Positions 6,321 through 14,134 are shown, counted from the first letter of the stretch. The stretch is DNA of 16,732 bases from a bacterium (GCA_012517755.1 JAAYUH010000109.1:1-16732); one strand, 5' to 3'. Notes: generated from the sequence alone by a model not told the origin. Made by a program: numbers and translations.

Positions 6321-8032
6321 CCTTCGAGTACCTCCACAGTAGAGATAACTCTTATTACTTCATCAATTGTTGTAATTCCCTTTTTTGCTTTATCAATTGC
6401 ATCCTGCAATAAAGAAATATTACCATTTTTAATTGCATAATCTTTAATATCTGTTGATGGATTTCTATTTAAAATCATCTCTCTTATCTTATCATCAATT
6501 TTTAAAATCTCTTGTGCTGCTATTCTTCCTTTATATCCACTATTATTACAAGCAATACAACCTTTTCCTTTATAAAAAACACCATCATAATTCTCAATAC
6601 CAACCTGTTTTAATAAAAATTCACTTGGTTTATATTCTTCTTTACAATCATTACAAATTTTTCTTACAAGCCTTTGTGCTGTTACTCCAATAACAGAGGA
6701 TGCTATAAGATATGGTTCTATTCCCATATCTATAAGTCTTGTTGGGGCAGAGAAAGAATCATTTGTGTGAAGGGTTGAAAAAACAAGGTGACCAGTTAAT
6801 GCAGCTTCCATTGCAATTTGTGCAGTTTCCTTATCTCTTATTTCTCCAACGAGAATTATATCTGGGTCTTGTCTTAAAAAAGATCTTAAAGCATTTGCGA
6901 ATGTTAAATTTATTTTTGGATTTACCTGAACTTGGGTTATACCATCAAGTTGATATTCAACTGGATCTTCAACAGTCAATATATTAACTTCAGGGGAATT
7001 TAGGATTCTTAAAATTGCATAAAGAGTTGTTGATTTACCAGAACCTGTTGGTCCTGTTATTAATATCATACCATATGGTTGTTTTATCAATGTTTTAAAA
7101 ATTTCCAAACTTTCTTCAGAAAAGCCAAGTTGTTCAAGAGGAATTAAAGATTTTTCCTTATCTAAAATTCTTAATACAACTTTTTCTCCAAAAATTCCAG
7201 GTAAAACTGATACTCTTAAATCTATTTCTCTTCCTCTAAATTTTAAGTTGATTCTTCCATCCTGTGGTCTTCTTCTTTCTGCTATATCAAGATTAGCCAT
7301 AATTTTCACTCTTGAAATTATTCCAGGTTGAATATTTTTAGGAAGATTCATAGTGTCTCTTAATACTCCATCTATTCTATATCTTATTCTTAAATATCTC
7401 TTTTGTGGCTCCATATGAATATCAGAAGCGTTTGATGTAATTGCCTCTGTCATAATTTGATTCATTAACCTTATAATTGGTGCAGTTTCAGCCAAACTTT
7501 TGGCTTCATCTATTGAAAGTTCAATATCTTTTATCTCTTCTTTCTCAACCTCTATTGAAACTCCACCTGTCATTTCTTTAACTGCTTCTTTTACAGTTGT
7601 TTCCATTGAATAATATTTCTCAATGTTTCTAAAAATTGCTTCATAAGATGATACATATAGTTTGGAGTTTGGAATTAAAGTTCTTAAATAATCAATTGCA
7701 ACAATATCAGTTGGATCAACAATAGCAACCATAATCTTATCATCTCTTGTTTTTCCAAAAGGTATTGCTTGATATCTTCTTGCAATCTCTTCAGATATCA
7801 AATGAACAATGTCTTTATCTATTTCAACTGTAGATAAATCTATATAAGGAAATCCCCATTGCCTTGCAAGTAGATTTGCAAATGTTTCTTCATTTATAAA
7901 TTTCAACTTTTTTAATGTTTCAAGTAGTGTTAAACCACTCTTTTTTTGCTCTTCAAGGGCAATTTTGAGTTGTTCCTCAGTAACTATACCATCAGTTATT
8001 AAATCACTTCCAGCTTGTTTATATTTATCCAT
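6317..8032 (-). CDS. pilB: Type IV pilus assembly ATPase PilB
   Basis: This 571-residue assembly motor powers pilin polymerisation through PilC. Order of domains: an N-terminal MshEN/GspE-N region (about residues 1-145; LLARQWGFPYIDLS), a linker, then the secretion-ATPase core. Visible motifs are NASDIHMEP, Walker A GPTGSGKST (327-335, Lys333), Asp box VEDPVEY (354-360), Walker B DPDIILVGE (389-397) and His box TGHLVFSTLHTND (413-425). Zinc-binding cysteine pairs stand at Cys460/Cys463 and Cys492/Cys495, as in PilB and GspE but not PilT. The start lies 7 nt after the upstream yqeG stop. The only Shine-Dalgarno-like sequence is a weak GGAA, while a consensus extended -10 lies directly upstream, so a leaderless transcript is possible. 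It overlaps pilT by 4 nt. Confidence 0.97.
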   Translation of the reverse strand: MDKYKQAGSDLITDGIVTEEQLKIALEEQKKSGLTLLETLKKLKFINEETFANLLARQWGFPYIDLSTVEIDKDIVHLISEEIARRYQAIPFGKTRDDKIMVAIVDPTDIVAIDYLRTLIPNSKLYVSSYEAIFRNIEKYYSMETTVKEAVKEMTGGVSIEVEKEEIKDIELSIDEAKSLAETAPIIRLMNQIMTEAITSNASDIHMEPQKRYLRIRYRIDGVLRDTMNLPKNIQPGIISRVKIMANLDIAERRRPQDGRINLKFRGREIDLRVSVLPGIFGEKVVLRILDKEKSLIPLEQLGFSEESLEIFKTLIKQPYGMILITGPTGSGKSTTLYAILRILNSPEVNILTVEDPVEYQLDGITQVQVNPKINLTFANALRSFLRQDPDIILVGEIRDKETAQIAMEAALTGHLVFSTLHTNDSFSAPTRLIDMGIEPYLIASSVIGVTAQRLVRKICNDCKEEYKPSEFLLKQVGIENYDGVFYKGKGCIACNNSGYKGRIAAQEILKIDDKIREMILNRNPSTDIKDYAIKNGNISLLQDAIDKAKKGITTIDEVIRVISTVEVLEG

Positions 8033-8038
8033 ATTCCA

Positions 8039-8047
8039 ATTATAACA
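8039..8047 (-). promoter_or_regulatory. Extended -10 promoter for pilB, possibly leaderless
   Basis: On the - strand TGTTATAAT is a perfect TGnTATAAT element. It overlaps the stop codon of yqeG and ends 6 nt before the pilB ATG, so transcription would begin at or next to the A of the ATG. No -35 match is seen. The same nine bases form the alaS -10. Confidence 0.55.
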
Positions 8048-8543
8048 TAATTAATTGCTTTATTTTTTTCCAAAAAAAAGATTCAAAAAATCTCTGAATT
8101 TTAGTTAGGATAGAATCTTTACTTTTATCTCTTGGTTCAACAAGAATCGTATGTAAGTTTAGGATATTTCCACCTAAAATATCTGTAAATATTTGATCTC
8201 CTATTAAAATGACCTCGTTATTTTTAACATTTAAAATTTTCATCATTTTTTTAAAAGAATGTGGAAGGGGTTTTAAAGCTTTATCTATTATGGGAAGATT
8301 ATAATCTTTTTCAATTGAATTAAATTTATTTTTCCTATTGTTACTTATTATCCCAATTTTAAAATTTTCATTAGCCTCTTTTAGCCAATTCTTAACATCC
8401 TTTTCTAATATTAAATCTCCTCTTTTCACAATAGTGTTATCATGGTCAATTATTATCGCTTTGAATTTATCTTTATATTTATTTAAATCAATATCTTCAA
8501 TTTTTTTATAAAACTCATCTGGATAAAAATTTTTTTTATGCAT
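8040..8543 (-). CDS. YqeG-type HAD-superfamily (IIIA) phosphatase
   Basis: This 167-residue cytoplasmic phosphatase belongs to the HAD superfamily subclass IIIA, YqeG/GEP4-like group. Motif I is IIDHDNTIV with nucleophile Asp33 and acid/base Asp35; motif II is ISNN (Ser67); motif III is Lys91 followed by Pro; motif IV is IGDQIFTD (114-121). GEP4, the eukaryotic relative, dephosphorylates phosphatidylglycerophosphate; the substrate of bacterial YqeG is not settled. I chose ATG 8541-8543. A TTG two codons upstream (8547-8549) is possible, but neither has a strong ribosome binding site. The start overlaps the stop of the DUF4911-like gene by 8 nt, implying translational coupling. Its last codons hold the candidate pilB promoter. 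Confidence 0.88.
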   Translation of the reverse strand: MHKKNFYPDEFYKKIEDIDLNKYKDKFKAIIIDHDNTIVKRGDLILEKDVKNWLKEANENFKIGIISNNRKNKFNSIEKDYNLPIIDKALKPLPHSFKKMMKILNVKNNEVILIGDQIFTDILGGNILNLHTILVEPRDKSKDSILTKIQRFFESFFWKKIKQLIML

Positions 8544-8772
8544 TTCCAAAATTCACTGGCTCATAAATTAATGGGAAATATTCTGAAACTTCTTTTAAAA
8601 AACTATTAATATCTTTTGAAAATTTACTATCAAAAGAAAGATCCATAATACCAACATTCTCTTCTACATATGTATAAAGTATCATTGCCTTTCCTTCAAG
8701 AGATTCTATCAATGTTTGTAAAAAAACAATCTCTTCTTTTGGAAAGTATATTCTTAAAACAGATTCACTCAT
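8536..8772 (-). CDS. Small DUF4911-like protein
   Basis: This 78-residue acidic protein has no signal peptide or membrane helix. Its layout, an opening strand (SVLRIYFPKEEIVFLQTLIESLEGKA), then a YTYVEENVGIMDLSF strand pair and a C-terminal helix, resembles the short DUF4911 family found in low-GC anaerobes, where the segment before the middle reads FLKFILEAYEG or similar. The function of that family is unknown. The start is 3 nt after the udk stop, with AAGGA upstream. The downstream gene overlaps its end. Its place inside the operon and coupling on both sides make it a real gene, while the family call rests on recall of the pattern and is moderate. Confidence 0.75.
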   Translation of the reverse strand: MSESVLRIYFPKEEIVFLQTLIESLEGKAMILYTYVEENVGIMDLSFDSKFSKDINSFLKEVSEYFPLIYEPVNFGNA

Positions 8773-8775
8773 AAA

Positions 8776-9390
8776 TCATTCCTTAAATAAATCTCTGACT
8801 TTGCTGACAACAATATCAACTGCAACAACATTGAATCCTCCTTCAGGAATAATTATATCAGCAAATCTCTTGGTTGGTTCTACAAATTGAATATGCATTG
8901 GTCTTACTACTTCAGTATATTGTTTTATAACAGAATCAAGAGTTCTACCTCTTTCTTTTGTATCCCTTAAAATTCTTCTTATCAGTCTTATATCAGGATC
9001 AGTATCAACATATATCTTAATATCCATCAAATTTCTTAGTTCTTCATAAAAAAGAGCGAAAATTCCTTCTAATATTATAATTCTTTGAGGTTTTACAATT
9101 TCATACTCCTTTAATCTAACATATTCAACAAAGGAATAAATTGGTTTTTTAATTTCATTTCCTTCTAATAAATTTTGAATATGCTCTTTTAAAAGAGGAA
9201 TGTCAAAAACATCGGGATGATCATAATTTATTTTTAATCTTTCTTCAAATGGCAAATTTGAATGGTCTTTATAATATGAATCCATATCAAGAATAAGTAT
9301 TTCTTCACCAATTTCTTCTTTTATATTAAGAGCAACTGTCGTTTTTCCAGAACCAGTTCCGCCCGAGATTCCAATTAAAAATCTTTTCAT
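8776..9390 (-). CDS. udk: Uridine kinase
   Basis: This 204-residue enzyme phosphorylates uridine and cytidine to UMP and CMP with ATP or GTP in pyrimidine salvage. P-loop GGTGSGKT is at residues 10-17 (Lys16). The family motifs LDMDSYYKD (34-42) and NYDHPDVFD (55-63) follow, with the nucleoside-site Asp in the first. Then come LEGIFAL (107-113), the lid segment RRILRDTKERGR (138-149) and VRPMHIQFVEPTKRFADIIIPEGG. Length equals that of E. coli and Bacillus Udk. It overlaps mltG by 4 nt (ATGA), so the start is firm. Phosphoribulokinase shares the fold, but the motifs and length fit uridine kinase. Confidence 0.96.
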   Translation of the reverse strand: MKRFLIGISGGTGSGKTTVALNIKEEIGEEILILDMDSYYKDHSNLPFEERLKINYDHPDVFDIPLLKEHIQNLLEGNEIKKPIYSFVEYVRLKEYEIVKPQRIIILEGIFALFYEELRNLMDIKIYVDTDPDIRLIRRILRDTKERGRTLDSVIKQYTEVVRPMHIQFVEPTKRFADIIIPEGGFNVVAVDIVVSKVRDLFKE

Positions 9391-10373
9391 GGCATCACTA
9401 TTGAAATATTTCTTAAATGTTCATCATATGTTTTTGCAAAAAGATGAGTGCCATCTCCTTTTGCAACAAAATATAGATAATCAGTTTTTTTAGGATTAAT
9501 TGTTGCCTTAATTGATTCAATTCCAGGATTACATATTGGTGTTGGTGGTAGACCTGGATATTTATAACTATTATAAGGAGAATCAATCTCAAGTTCTTTT
9601 GTAGTCAAAATATATCCTGCATCAGGTAATATATATTTTAAAGTAGGATCTGCTTGAAGTAGCATATTAAGATTTAATCTGTTTATAAAAACTCCAGCTA
9701 TTATTGGTCTTTCATCTTGAACTTGTGCTTCCTCTTCAACGATGGAAGCAAGTTTTAAAATATCATATTTTTTTAATTCTCCTTTATAATTTTTGTAAAT
9801 ACCGCTAAATTCTTGATTGAAATTAATTAGCATCATTTCAATGTTTTTTGTCAAATTCTCTTTTTCAAAAAAATAGGTATCTGGAAATAAGAAACCTTCA
9901 AGACTTTCTGCATCTTCAAAAATGTATTTTTTATATTTTTCAACATCATTAACTTCTTTCAAAAACTCCTCTTTCGAACATAAACCATTTTTATCAAAAA
10001 TTTCTGCAATTTCAGTTATTTTAAGTCCCTCTGGAATAGTTACTTTTATGTGTGGAGGTAGACCTCCTTCTGTAAGTTTGATAAGAACATCTTTGACATT
10101 CATTTTTTCATTAAATTCATATATTCCTGACTTTAAATTCTCTTCTATATCTAAATATTTAGCAAGAAGTGAGAAGATAATTTTATTTTTTATAATATTT
10201 TCGCTTTTAAGTTTTTCTGCTATCTCTCCTGTAGTTAAATTTTCTTCTATATAAACCTCTTTACCTTTAAAATCAGAAGGTGGTTGTGATTCAAAATAGG
10301 CATAAAAACCTAATGAAAGAAAAGATAAAAGCACGATGATAAAAATAATAATACAAATTTTTATATATTTCAT
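9387..10373 (-). CDS. mltG: Endolytic peptidoglycan transglycosylase MltG (YceG-like)
   Basis: This 328-residue membrane-anchored enzyme cuts nascent glycan strands and so sets where they end. An N-terminal membrane helix (about residues 5-26) is followed by a LysM-like segment (GEIAEKLKSENII, 49-61) and the YceG catalytic domain. Family motifs seen: LEGFLFPDTY (158-167), ASIVEEEA with catalytic Glu213, FINRLNLNMLLQADPT (229-244) and YNSYKYPGLPPTPICNPG (267-284). The family form is usually GLPPGPI; here Thr replaces the Gly. The catalytic domain faces outside the cytoplasm. It overlaps ruvX and udk by 4 nt each. The alaS-ruvX-mltG order is the same as in Bacillus (alaS-yrrK-yrrL), which supports orthology. 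Confidence 0.95.
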   Translation of the reverse strand: MKYIKICIIIFIIVLLSFLSLGFYAYFESQPPSDFKGKEVYIEENLTTGEIAEKLKSENIIKNKIIFSLLAKYLDIEENLKSGIYEFNEKMNVKDVLIKLTEGGLPPHIKVTIPEGLKITEIAEIFDKNGLCSKEEFLKEVNDVEKYKKYIFEDAESLEGFLFPDTYFFEKENLTKNIEMMLINFNQEFSGIYKNYKGELKKYDILKLASIVEEEAQVQDERPIIAGVFINRLNLNMLLQADPTLKYILPDAGYILTTKELEIDSPYNSYKYPGLPPTPICNPGIESIKATINPKKTDYLYFVAKGDGTHLFAKTYDEHLRNISIVMP

Positions 10374-10789
10374 CTTAACCTCGAAAGATAAGAATTTAAT
10401 ATAATAATAGCACTTGATACATCATCTTCAATCTTTTTTTGTTTAATTTTTAATCCTTTTTTCTTCTCATAGGAAAATTTATCTTTTGAAATTTTTGATG
10501 TAAATCTTTCGTCAATCAGTTCTATTTTTATTTTAAATCTTTCCTCAATTTCATCTTTTATTTCAAGGGTCATTTTACCTTGATTTTCAATTTTTCCTGA
10601 TAAAGATATTGGAAGCCCAAGAACAATCTTTTCAACATCATATTTTTTTATCAGTTCTCCAATTTTTTTCATTTTTTCTTCTTTATCACCATAAAAAACA
10701 CCAACACCAGAAGCTGTTATATGTAACAAATCTGACACACTAACTCCCATTTTCTTTTCGCCCCAATCAATTCCAAGAATCCTTTTCAT
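10370..10789 (-). CDS. ruvX: RuvX/YqgF-family RNase H-like nuclease
   Basis: This 139-residue protein has the RNase H fold of the YqgF/RuvX family, implicated in 16S/pre-16S rRNA 5' processing and, in some bacteria, Holliday-junction resolution. The expected acidic sites are present: Asp8 in GIDWGEKKMGVSVSD, the VLGLPISLSG strand (56-65), IDERFTS (92-98, with Glu94) and the C-terminal DDVSSAIIILNSYL (Asp122/Asp123). Length is normal. It overlaps alaS by 4 nt upstream and mltG by 4 nt downstream, so translation is coupled on both sides. Family call is secure; which of the two proposed roles applies cannot be told from sequence. Confidence 0.95.
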   Translation of the reverse strand: MKRILGIDWGEKKMGVSVSDLLHITASGVGVFYGDKEEKMKKIGELIKKYDVEKIVLGLPISLSGKIENQGKMTLEIKDEIEERFKIKIELIDERFTSKISKDKFSYEKKKGLKIKQKKIEDDVSSAIIILNSYLSRLR

Positions 10790-13386
10790 CTTACTTCTAA
10801 TTTTTTAATAATATCAACGACTGTTTCTTCTAAACCATCCAATTTCTCAATCCTTCCAGAGGAAAAAGTATCTTTTCCTCCCCCCTTTCCATAATTTTTA
10901 TTATTCAGTTCTTTATAAATTTCATTTGCAGAAATTCTATCTGTTAAATCTTGAGAAACAAAAATAGTTAAATTTTTTAAATCTTTGTTAGAGAAAAATA
11001 AGAATATAAATGATTTTTCCTTTTCTTTAATTTTATCATATAGATAATATCCATCTTCAGGTTTTAAAGACTTCTCTTTTAAAGTTATTAATTTAATATT
11101 ATCAATCAATTTATGATCTTTTATACATTTTTCAACTAAAACATCAAAATATTTTGTTTTTAATAAATTGATTTCATCCTCTTTATTTTTTATCTCATTT
11201 TTTAATTCAGTGATTTTATTTATTAAATTTTCACCCTTTGCTGATAGAATAGACTCTAATTTATTGAGAGTTTTTTCTAAATTTTTTAGATATTCTATCA
11301 CTTTTAGTCCAGTAACTGCTTCAATTCTTCTTAAGTTTGTACCAATTCCTCTTTCAGAAATAATTTTAAAGCAACCTATCTCGATAGTATTAGATATATG
11401 TGTTCCACCACAAAATTCTTTGGACAATTCATCAATCTTAACAATTCTAACGATATTTCCATATTTTTCACCAAACAGGGCTATGGCACCTTCCTTTTTT
11501 GCTTCATCGATGTTTTTATAAAAAGTAGATACTTCAAATGCTTTGTATATCCATAAATTTACATTTTTTTCAATTTCATCAATTTCTTTTTCTGTTAAAG
11601 GAGAGAAATGTGAAAAATCAAATCTCAAAAAATCTTCTGAGACAAAAGAACCTTTCTGAGTTGCATGTTCACCAAGAATAGTAATAAGGGCTTTATGTAA
11701 TAAATGCGTCGTTGTATGAGCTCTTTTTATACCTTCTCTTCTCTCTTTATCAACTATTGCAAAAGAAATATCATTTAAATAAACTTCGCCTTTTATCACT
11801 TTACCATAATGTATGATTAAATTTTCAACTGGTGATTTTGTATCATATATTTCAATTTCAAATTTATCACTTTTTATAATACCCTTATCACCAACCTGTC
11901 CACCTTTCTCACCATAAAATGGAGTTTTATCAAGAATTATAACTCCCTCTTCTTTTTCCTTTAAACTATTTACTCTTTCTCCATTCTTTAGAATCAATAA
12001 TATTTTTGATTCTGTTGATAAAGTGTCATATCCTAAAAACTCAGTTTCTTTTAACTCATCTTTTATTTTTATATAGTCAAGGTTCTCTTCGAAAATTCTT
12101 GATTCTTTGGTTATGATTCTACTTTTTTTTCTCGATTCTTCCAACATATAGTTGAATTCATCCTTGTTATAATTTAAACCTTTTGTTGATAATATATCCT
12201 CTGATAGTTCTGGAGGAAAACCATAAGTATCATAAAGAAAGAAAATATCTCTTCCAGAAATTTCATTTGAGTTAAATTTTTTTGCTTTATCTATTAAGTT
12301 GTAAAGAAAGTCAAGACCTCGACTTAAAGTTTCAATAAAATTTTTCTCCTCGCTGTATAAAATTTTTATAATTTTTTCATCTTGTTTTAAATCATAAACT
12401 CCTGAAAATGTTTCTATAACAGATGGATATATTTTATATAAAAATGGATCTCTTGCCCCAAGAGACCATCCAGATGAAAAACTTCTTCTTATCAATCTTC
12501 TTAAAACATAACCTCTACCCTCGTTTGAAGGAAAGAGATTTTCATTAATTAAAAAGGTTATTGCTCTAATATGATCAGCTATAACTCTAATATTAATTTT
12601 AGTATCTTCATTATAATCAATATTTAGATTGTTTTTAATTGATTCAATTATTTTTGAAAAAAGGTCTGTTTCAAAATTACTCTTTTTATCTTGAAGTATC
12701 ATTGTTATTCTTTCTAAACCCATACCAGTGTCTATATTTTTTCTTGGAAGAGGGTCAAGTGATCCATCTTTTTTTCTATCGAATTGAGTGAAAACAAGGT
12801 TCCATACCTCTAAGAATCTATCCCCTTCATTTAAAGGACCTAAAGATGGATCTTTACAGGGAAAATCTTCACCTAAATCATAATATAATTCAGAATCTGG
12901 ACCACAGGGGCCTTCTTCTCCCATCTGCCAGAAATTATCTTCTAATTTTACTATTTTTTCTTCTGAAACTCCGACTTTTTTCCAAATTTTTAGAGCTTCA
13001 TCATCATCAGGATATATAGATACCCAAATTCTTTCTTTATCTAATCCAAAATTTTTTGTTAAAAGTTCATATGCCCATAAAATTGCATCTTCTTTGAAAT
13101 AATCTCCTATTGAAAAGTTTCCAAGCATCTCAAAAAAAGTGTGGTGTCTGATTGTTTTACCAACCTGTTCGATATCATTAGTTCTTAAACATTTTTGACA
13201 GGTTGCAATTCTTCTTTTTGGTGCTTCTTCTTCGCCTAAAAAATATGATTTAAGAGGAACCATCCCTGCAGCAGTAAAGAGAAGGGTTGGATCTTTTGGA
13301 ATTAGCGAAAAAGACGGAAGAATTATGTGTTCTTTTGATTCAAAAAAATCTAAAAATTCTTTTCTTACTTTTTTAGAACTGAGGAT
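10786..13386 (-). CDS. alaS: Alanyl-tRNA synthetase with apparent AUC start
   Basis: This enzyme charges tRNA-Ala in the cytoplasm. From the ATC at 13384-13386 it has 866 residues, the normal family length. The class II core is complete only with this start: KDPTLLFTAAGMVP at about 31-44 belongs to the family N-terminus. Other landmarks are GPCGPDSELYYDLG, the editing-domain zinc ligands His557/His561 (HTTTHLLH) and Cys659/His663 (CGGTH), a coiled-coil linker near 700-745, and the C-terminal DHHA1 domain with GGGKDTFSSGR (835-845). The nearest in-frame ATG (13261-13263) would delete 41 residues. Between it and an upstream in-frame stop there is no ATG, GTG or TTG. AAGGAGG (13393-13399) lies 6 nt before the second of two ATC codons (3 nt before the first, 13387-13389). 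The gene heads the ten-gene operon. Product is certain; the start is inferred. Confidence 0.93.
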   Translation of the reverse strand: MLSSKKVRKEFLDFFESKEHIILPSFSLIPKDPTLLFTAAGMVPLKSYFLGEEEAPKRRIATCQKCLRTNDIEQVGKTIRHHTFFEMLGNFSIGDYFKEDAILWAYELLTKNFGLDKERIWVSIYPDDDEALKIWKKVGVSEEKIVKLEDNFWQMGEEGPCGPDSELYYDLGEDFPCKDPSLGPLNEGDRFLEVWNLVFTQFDRKKDGSLDPLPRKNIDTGMGLERITMILQDKKSNFETDLFSKIIESIKNNLNIDYNEDTKINIRVIADHIRAITFLINENLFPSNEGRGYVLRRLIRRSFSSGWSLGARDPFLYKIYPSVIETFSGVYDLKQDEKIIKILYSEEKNFIETLSRGLDFLYNLIDKAKKFNSNEISGRDIFFLYDTYGFPPELSEDILSTKGLNYNKDEFNYMLEESRKKSRIITKESRIFEENLDYIKIKDELKETEFLGYDTLSTESKILLILKNGERVNSLKEKEEGVIILDKTPFYGEKGGQVGDKGIIKSDKFEIEIYDTKSPVENLIIHYGKVIKGEVYLNDISFAIVDKERREGIKRAHTTTHLLHKALITILGEHATQKGSFVSEDFLRFDFSHFSPLTEKEIDEIEKNVNLWIYKAFEVSTFYKNIDEAKKEGAIALFGEKYGNIVRIVKIDELSKEFCGGTHISNTIEIGCFKIISERGIGTNLRRIEAVTGLKVIEYLKNLEKTLNKLESILSAKGENLINKITELKNEIKNKEDEINLLKTKYFDVLVEKCIKDHKLIDNIKLITLKEKSLKPEDGYYLYDKIKEKEKSFIFLFFSNKDLKNLTIFVSQDLTDRISANEIYKELNNKNYGKGGGKDTFSSGRIEKLDGLEETVVDIIKKLEVR

Positions 13387-13392
13387 GATAAA

Positions 13393-13399
13393 CCTCCTT
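13393..13399 (-). promoter_or_regulatory. Ribosome binding site of alaS
   Basis: On the - strand AAGGAGG is a perfect Shine-Dalgarno sequence. It is followed by TTT ATC ATC CTC in the alaS frame and by no standard start codon at a workable distance in any frame. It is the main evidence that alaS initiates at ATC, or that a base here differs from the true sequence. Confidence 0.8.
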
Positions 13400-13419
13400 A
13401 ACTTAAAAACTATTTAAAT

Positions 13420-13448
13420 ATTATAACATTTTTTATTTTATATTATAA
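13420..13448 (-). promoter_or_regulatory. Promoter of the alaS operon
   Basis: On the - strand TATAAT lies at 13420-13425 with a TG extension (TGTTATAAT, 13420-13428). A weak -35, TTATAA at 13443-13448, is 17 bp upstream. The leader would be about 27 nt to the ATC. No T-box or other long leader fits in this space. Confidence 0.65.
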
Positions 13449-13449
13449 T
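13421..13449 (+). promoter_or_regulatory. Promoter of atoDA, overlapping the alaS promoter
   Basis: TATAAT at 13444-13449 with TTATAA at 13421-13426, spaced 17 bp. Each promoter's -35 coincides with the -10 of the other, and ATTATAA (13420-13426) with TTATAAT (13443-13449) is a perfect inverted repeat. The leader would be about 15 nt and includes the ribosome binding site AGGGAGG at 13458-13464. Confidence 0.55.
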
Positions 13450-13470
13450 TGTAACTTAGGGAGGCGAAGA

Positions 13471-14133
13471 GTGTTTGAAAAAATTAAGAATCCTTTAGAA
13501 GCATTGAGGTTGTCTGACTTAAAAGATGGCTCTTTATTACAAATTTCAGGTTTTCTTGCAGATGGAACAAGCGAAATATTAATTGATGCAATTCTTGAAA
13601 CTGGTGTTAAAAATTTACAACTTATCTGTAATGACACATCTTTTCCAGATAAAGGGATAGGAAGGCTTATTAAAAATAGAAGAGTAGATAAAATCATCAC
13701 AACACACATCGGAACTAATATAGAAACTCAAAAACAGTATCTGAATAAGGAAATTGAAATTGAATTTGTACCTCAAGGTACATTAATTGAAAGATTAAGA
13801 GCTTATGGTGCAGGTCTTGGTGGAATTTTAACACCAGTTGGTATTGGAACTATAGTTGAAGAGGGAAAAGAAAAAATAACTGTAAATGGAAAAGAGTATT
13901 TGCTTGAAACTGCTATCGGCGGTGGTATATCTATAATCAAAGCAAAATGGGGAGATGAGTTTGGAAACTTAAAATATCATGGAACTGCAAGAAATTTCAA
14001 CCCTGTTATGGCTCTTGCTGGCAAAAAAGTCATTGTAGAAATTGAAAATTTACTTGAACTTGGGGGTATGAGCCCAGATAATGTAGAAACACCTGGTATT
14101 TTCGTTGACTATATTGTGAGAGGAGGAAATTAA
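13471..14133 (+). CDS. atoD: Acetoacetate-type CoA-transferase, alpha subunit AtoD
   Basis: This 220-residue subunit binds CoA in the heteromeric class I CoA-transferase that moves CoA between short-chain acyl-CoA and acetate or acetoacetate. The sequence follows E. coli AtoD closely in order: ISGFLADGTSEIL, ICNDTSFPDKGIGRLI, HIGTNIETQ, VPQGTLIERLRAYGAGLGGILTPVGIGT and TARNFNPVMALA. Length matches AtoD (220). The start is GTG at 13471, fixed by AGGGAGG 6 nt upstream. It forms an operon with atoA, one nucleotide downstream, and diverges from alaS. No thiolase or butyrate gene is adjacent, so the acyl substrate (acetoacetate, butyrate or similar) is open. In an anaerobe it may work in acid-producing fermentation, or in uptake of short fatty acids. 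Family is secure. Confidence 0.94.
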   Translation: MFEKIKNPLEALRLSDLKDGSLLQISGFLADGTSEILIDAILETGVKNLQLICNDTSFPDKGIGRLIKNRRVDKIITTHIGTNIETQKQYLNKEIEIEFVPQGTLIERLRAYGAGLGGILTPVGIGTIVEEGKEKITVNGKEYLLETAIGGGISIIKAKWGDEFGNLKYHGTARNFNPVMALAGKKVIVEIENLLELGGMSPDNVETPGIFVDYIVRGGN

Positions 14134-14134
14134 A

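Noticed and set aside
6454..6987. Two + strand open frames of about 80 codons opposite pilB
   Set aside because: Both lie within the conserved pilB catalytic and zinc regions and show no family pattern or ribosome binding site.
8544..8549. TTG start for yqeG
   Set aside because: Possible, but adds only two residues and has no better ribosome binding site than the ATG at 8541-8543, which was preferred.
10786..13263. alaS starting at the internal ATG (825 residues)
   Set aside because: The 41 codons upstream encode conserved AlaS sequence (EFLDFF, KDPTLLFTAAG) in the same frame with no stop, and a strong ribosome binding site precedes them.
13390..13470. T-box riboswitch before alaS
   Set aside because: Only 81 nt separate the divergent coding regions and the promoter takes up part of that. 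There is no room for a T-box leader and no stem-loop is seen.
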